A stretch of 64,000 nt of DNA from CAVSPO01 sp963730005 (lineage in GTDB: Bacteria > Actinomycetota > Actinomycetes > Propionibacteriales > Propionibacteriaceae). Numbering within the stretch: position 1 is the first letter of the stretch; each line of letters opens with the position of its first letter. Both the position numbers and the translations under genes were made by a program. The stretch is from NCBI GenBank assembly GCA_963730005.1, contig CAVSPO010000013.1, positions 190,410-254,409 on the forward strand, in the 5' to 3' direction. Of the stretch, positions 63,530 to 64,000 are shown one piece after another. The notes under the pieces are model-generated. The model was not told where the DNA came from and searched no databases. It worked only from the letters and a program-made list of their open reading frames with translations.

Positions 63530-64000
63530 CAAGCTACTAAGTGCAATCGGTGGATGCCTTGGCACCAAGAGCCGATGAAGGACGTGGAAACCTGCGATAA
63601 GCCCTGGGGAGCTGGTAATCAAGCTTTGATCCGGGGATTTCCGAATAGGGAAACCTTGAAGTTACCGGAGTCATGTCCGGCAACCTCTGCCTGAATATAT
63701 AGGGCAGTTGGAGGGAACGTGGGGAAGTGAAACATCTCAGTACCCACAGGAAAAGAAAACAACAGTGATTCCGTGAGTAGTGGCGAGCGAAAGCGGATGA
63801 GGCTAAACCGTATGTGTGTGATAGCTGACAGGCGTTGCGCATACGGGGTTGTGGGGCCGTTTGGATCGGGCTGTTGACCGGTCGGCGAGTAAGAAATGGT
63901 TGATGAAGTGGAAGCATGCTGGGAAGCTGCGGCATAGAGGGTGAAACCCCTGTACATGTAAGTCGACCACTCGTGAGCGTTACCCCAAGTAGTGCGGAAC
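63530..64000 (+). rRNA. rrl: 23S ribosomal RNA, 5' part (partial)
   Basis: The segment AAGCTACTAAGTGCAATCGG, followed by TGGATGCCTTGGCACCAAGAG, marks the 5' end of 23S rRNA, and GATGAAGGACGTGG and AGTAGTGGCGAGCGAAAG follow in the usual order. The gene runs out of the window. The exact 5' end is uncertain by a few bases. Confidence 0.96.

Overview
The window is a high-GC actinobacterial chromosome segment made almost entirely of core genes. The 16S rRNA gene near the right end reads as a member of the Propionibacteriaceae, but I cannot resolve the genus by eye. Supporting traits are a type Z (zinc) S14, short-lid adenylate kinase, RpfB, CIRCE-controlled groESL, GuaB3, the mycobacterial-type two-gene NNR fusion and frequent TANNNT boxes placed 6-9 nt before start codons (leaderless transcripts). 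No insertion sequence, prophage, CRISPR array or tRNA gene was found.

Layout. 1-5.2 kb: end of rpoC and the str operon (rpsL, rpsG, fusA, tuf). 5.2-11.6 kb: a block that separates tuf from rpsJ, with an alanine-rich peptidoglycan-binding-repeat protein, treY and glnS on the minus strand and gltX on the plus strand. 12-21.9 kb: the S10 and spc ribosomal protein clusters (rpsJ to rplO), ending in a strong terminator. 22-24.8 kb: secY, adk, map. 24.9-29.1 kb: a block between map and infA, with a zinc alcohol dehydrogenase, a methionine ABC transporter (metN, metI, metQ) behind a short leader peptide, and a DUF1707 membrane protein. 29.1-33.2 kb: infA, rpmJ, rpsM, rpsK, rpsD, rpoA, rplQ. 33.3-41 kb: a glycosyltransferase, then a minus-strand run (EF-G paralogue, trmB, truA, RsmC-like methyltransferase, sodA, rpfB). 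41-48.2 kb: rplM, rpsI, coaA, glmS, acpS, NAD(P)HX repair protein and a second glycosyltransferase. 48.5-55.7 kb: a DEAD-box helicase, a GNAT-TsaE fusion, tsaB, rimI, tsaD, a Nudix hydrolase and a methyltransferase. 55.7-61 kb: groES, groEL, guaB, guaB3, chorismate mutase. 61-64 kb: a ribosomal RNA operon with four promoters, 16S, a spacer without tRNA, and the start of 23S.

The genes work mainly in translation: ribosomal proteins, elongation factors, tRNA charging, tRNA modification (t6A, pseudouridine, m7G), protein export and N-terminal maturation. Purine supply (guaB), cell wall precursors (glmS), chaperones and methionine uptake are attached. No novel multi-gene system stands out. The points most worth a second look are the metNIQ leader peptide with mutually exclusive hairpins, a cytosolic coiled-coil protein with four exact 20-residue peptidoglycan-binding repeats, evenly spaced tandem rRNA promoters carrying a TGAC-N4-GTCA motif, a boxA-like element in the rpsM leader, and a GNAT domain fused to TsaE.
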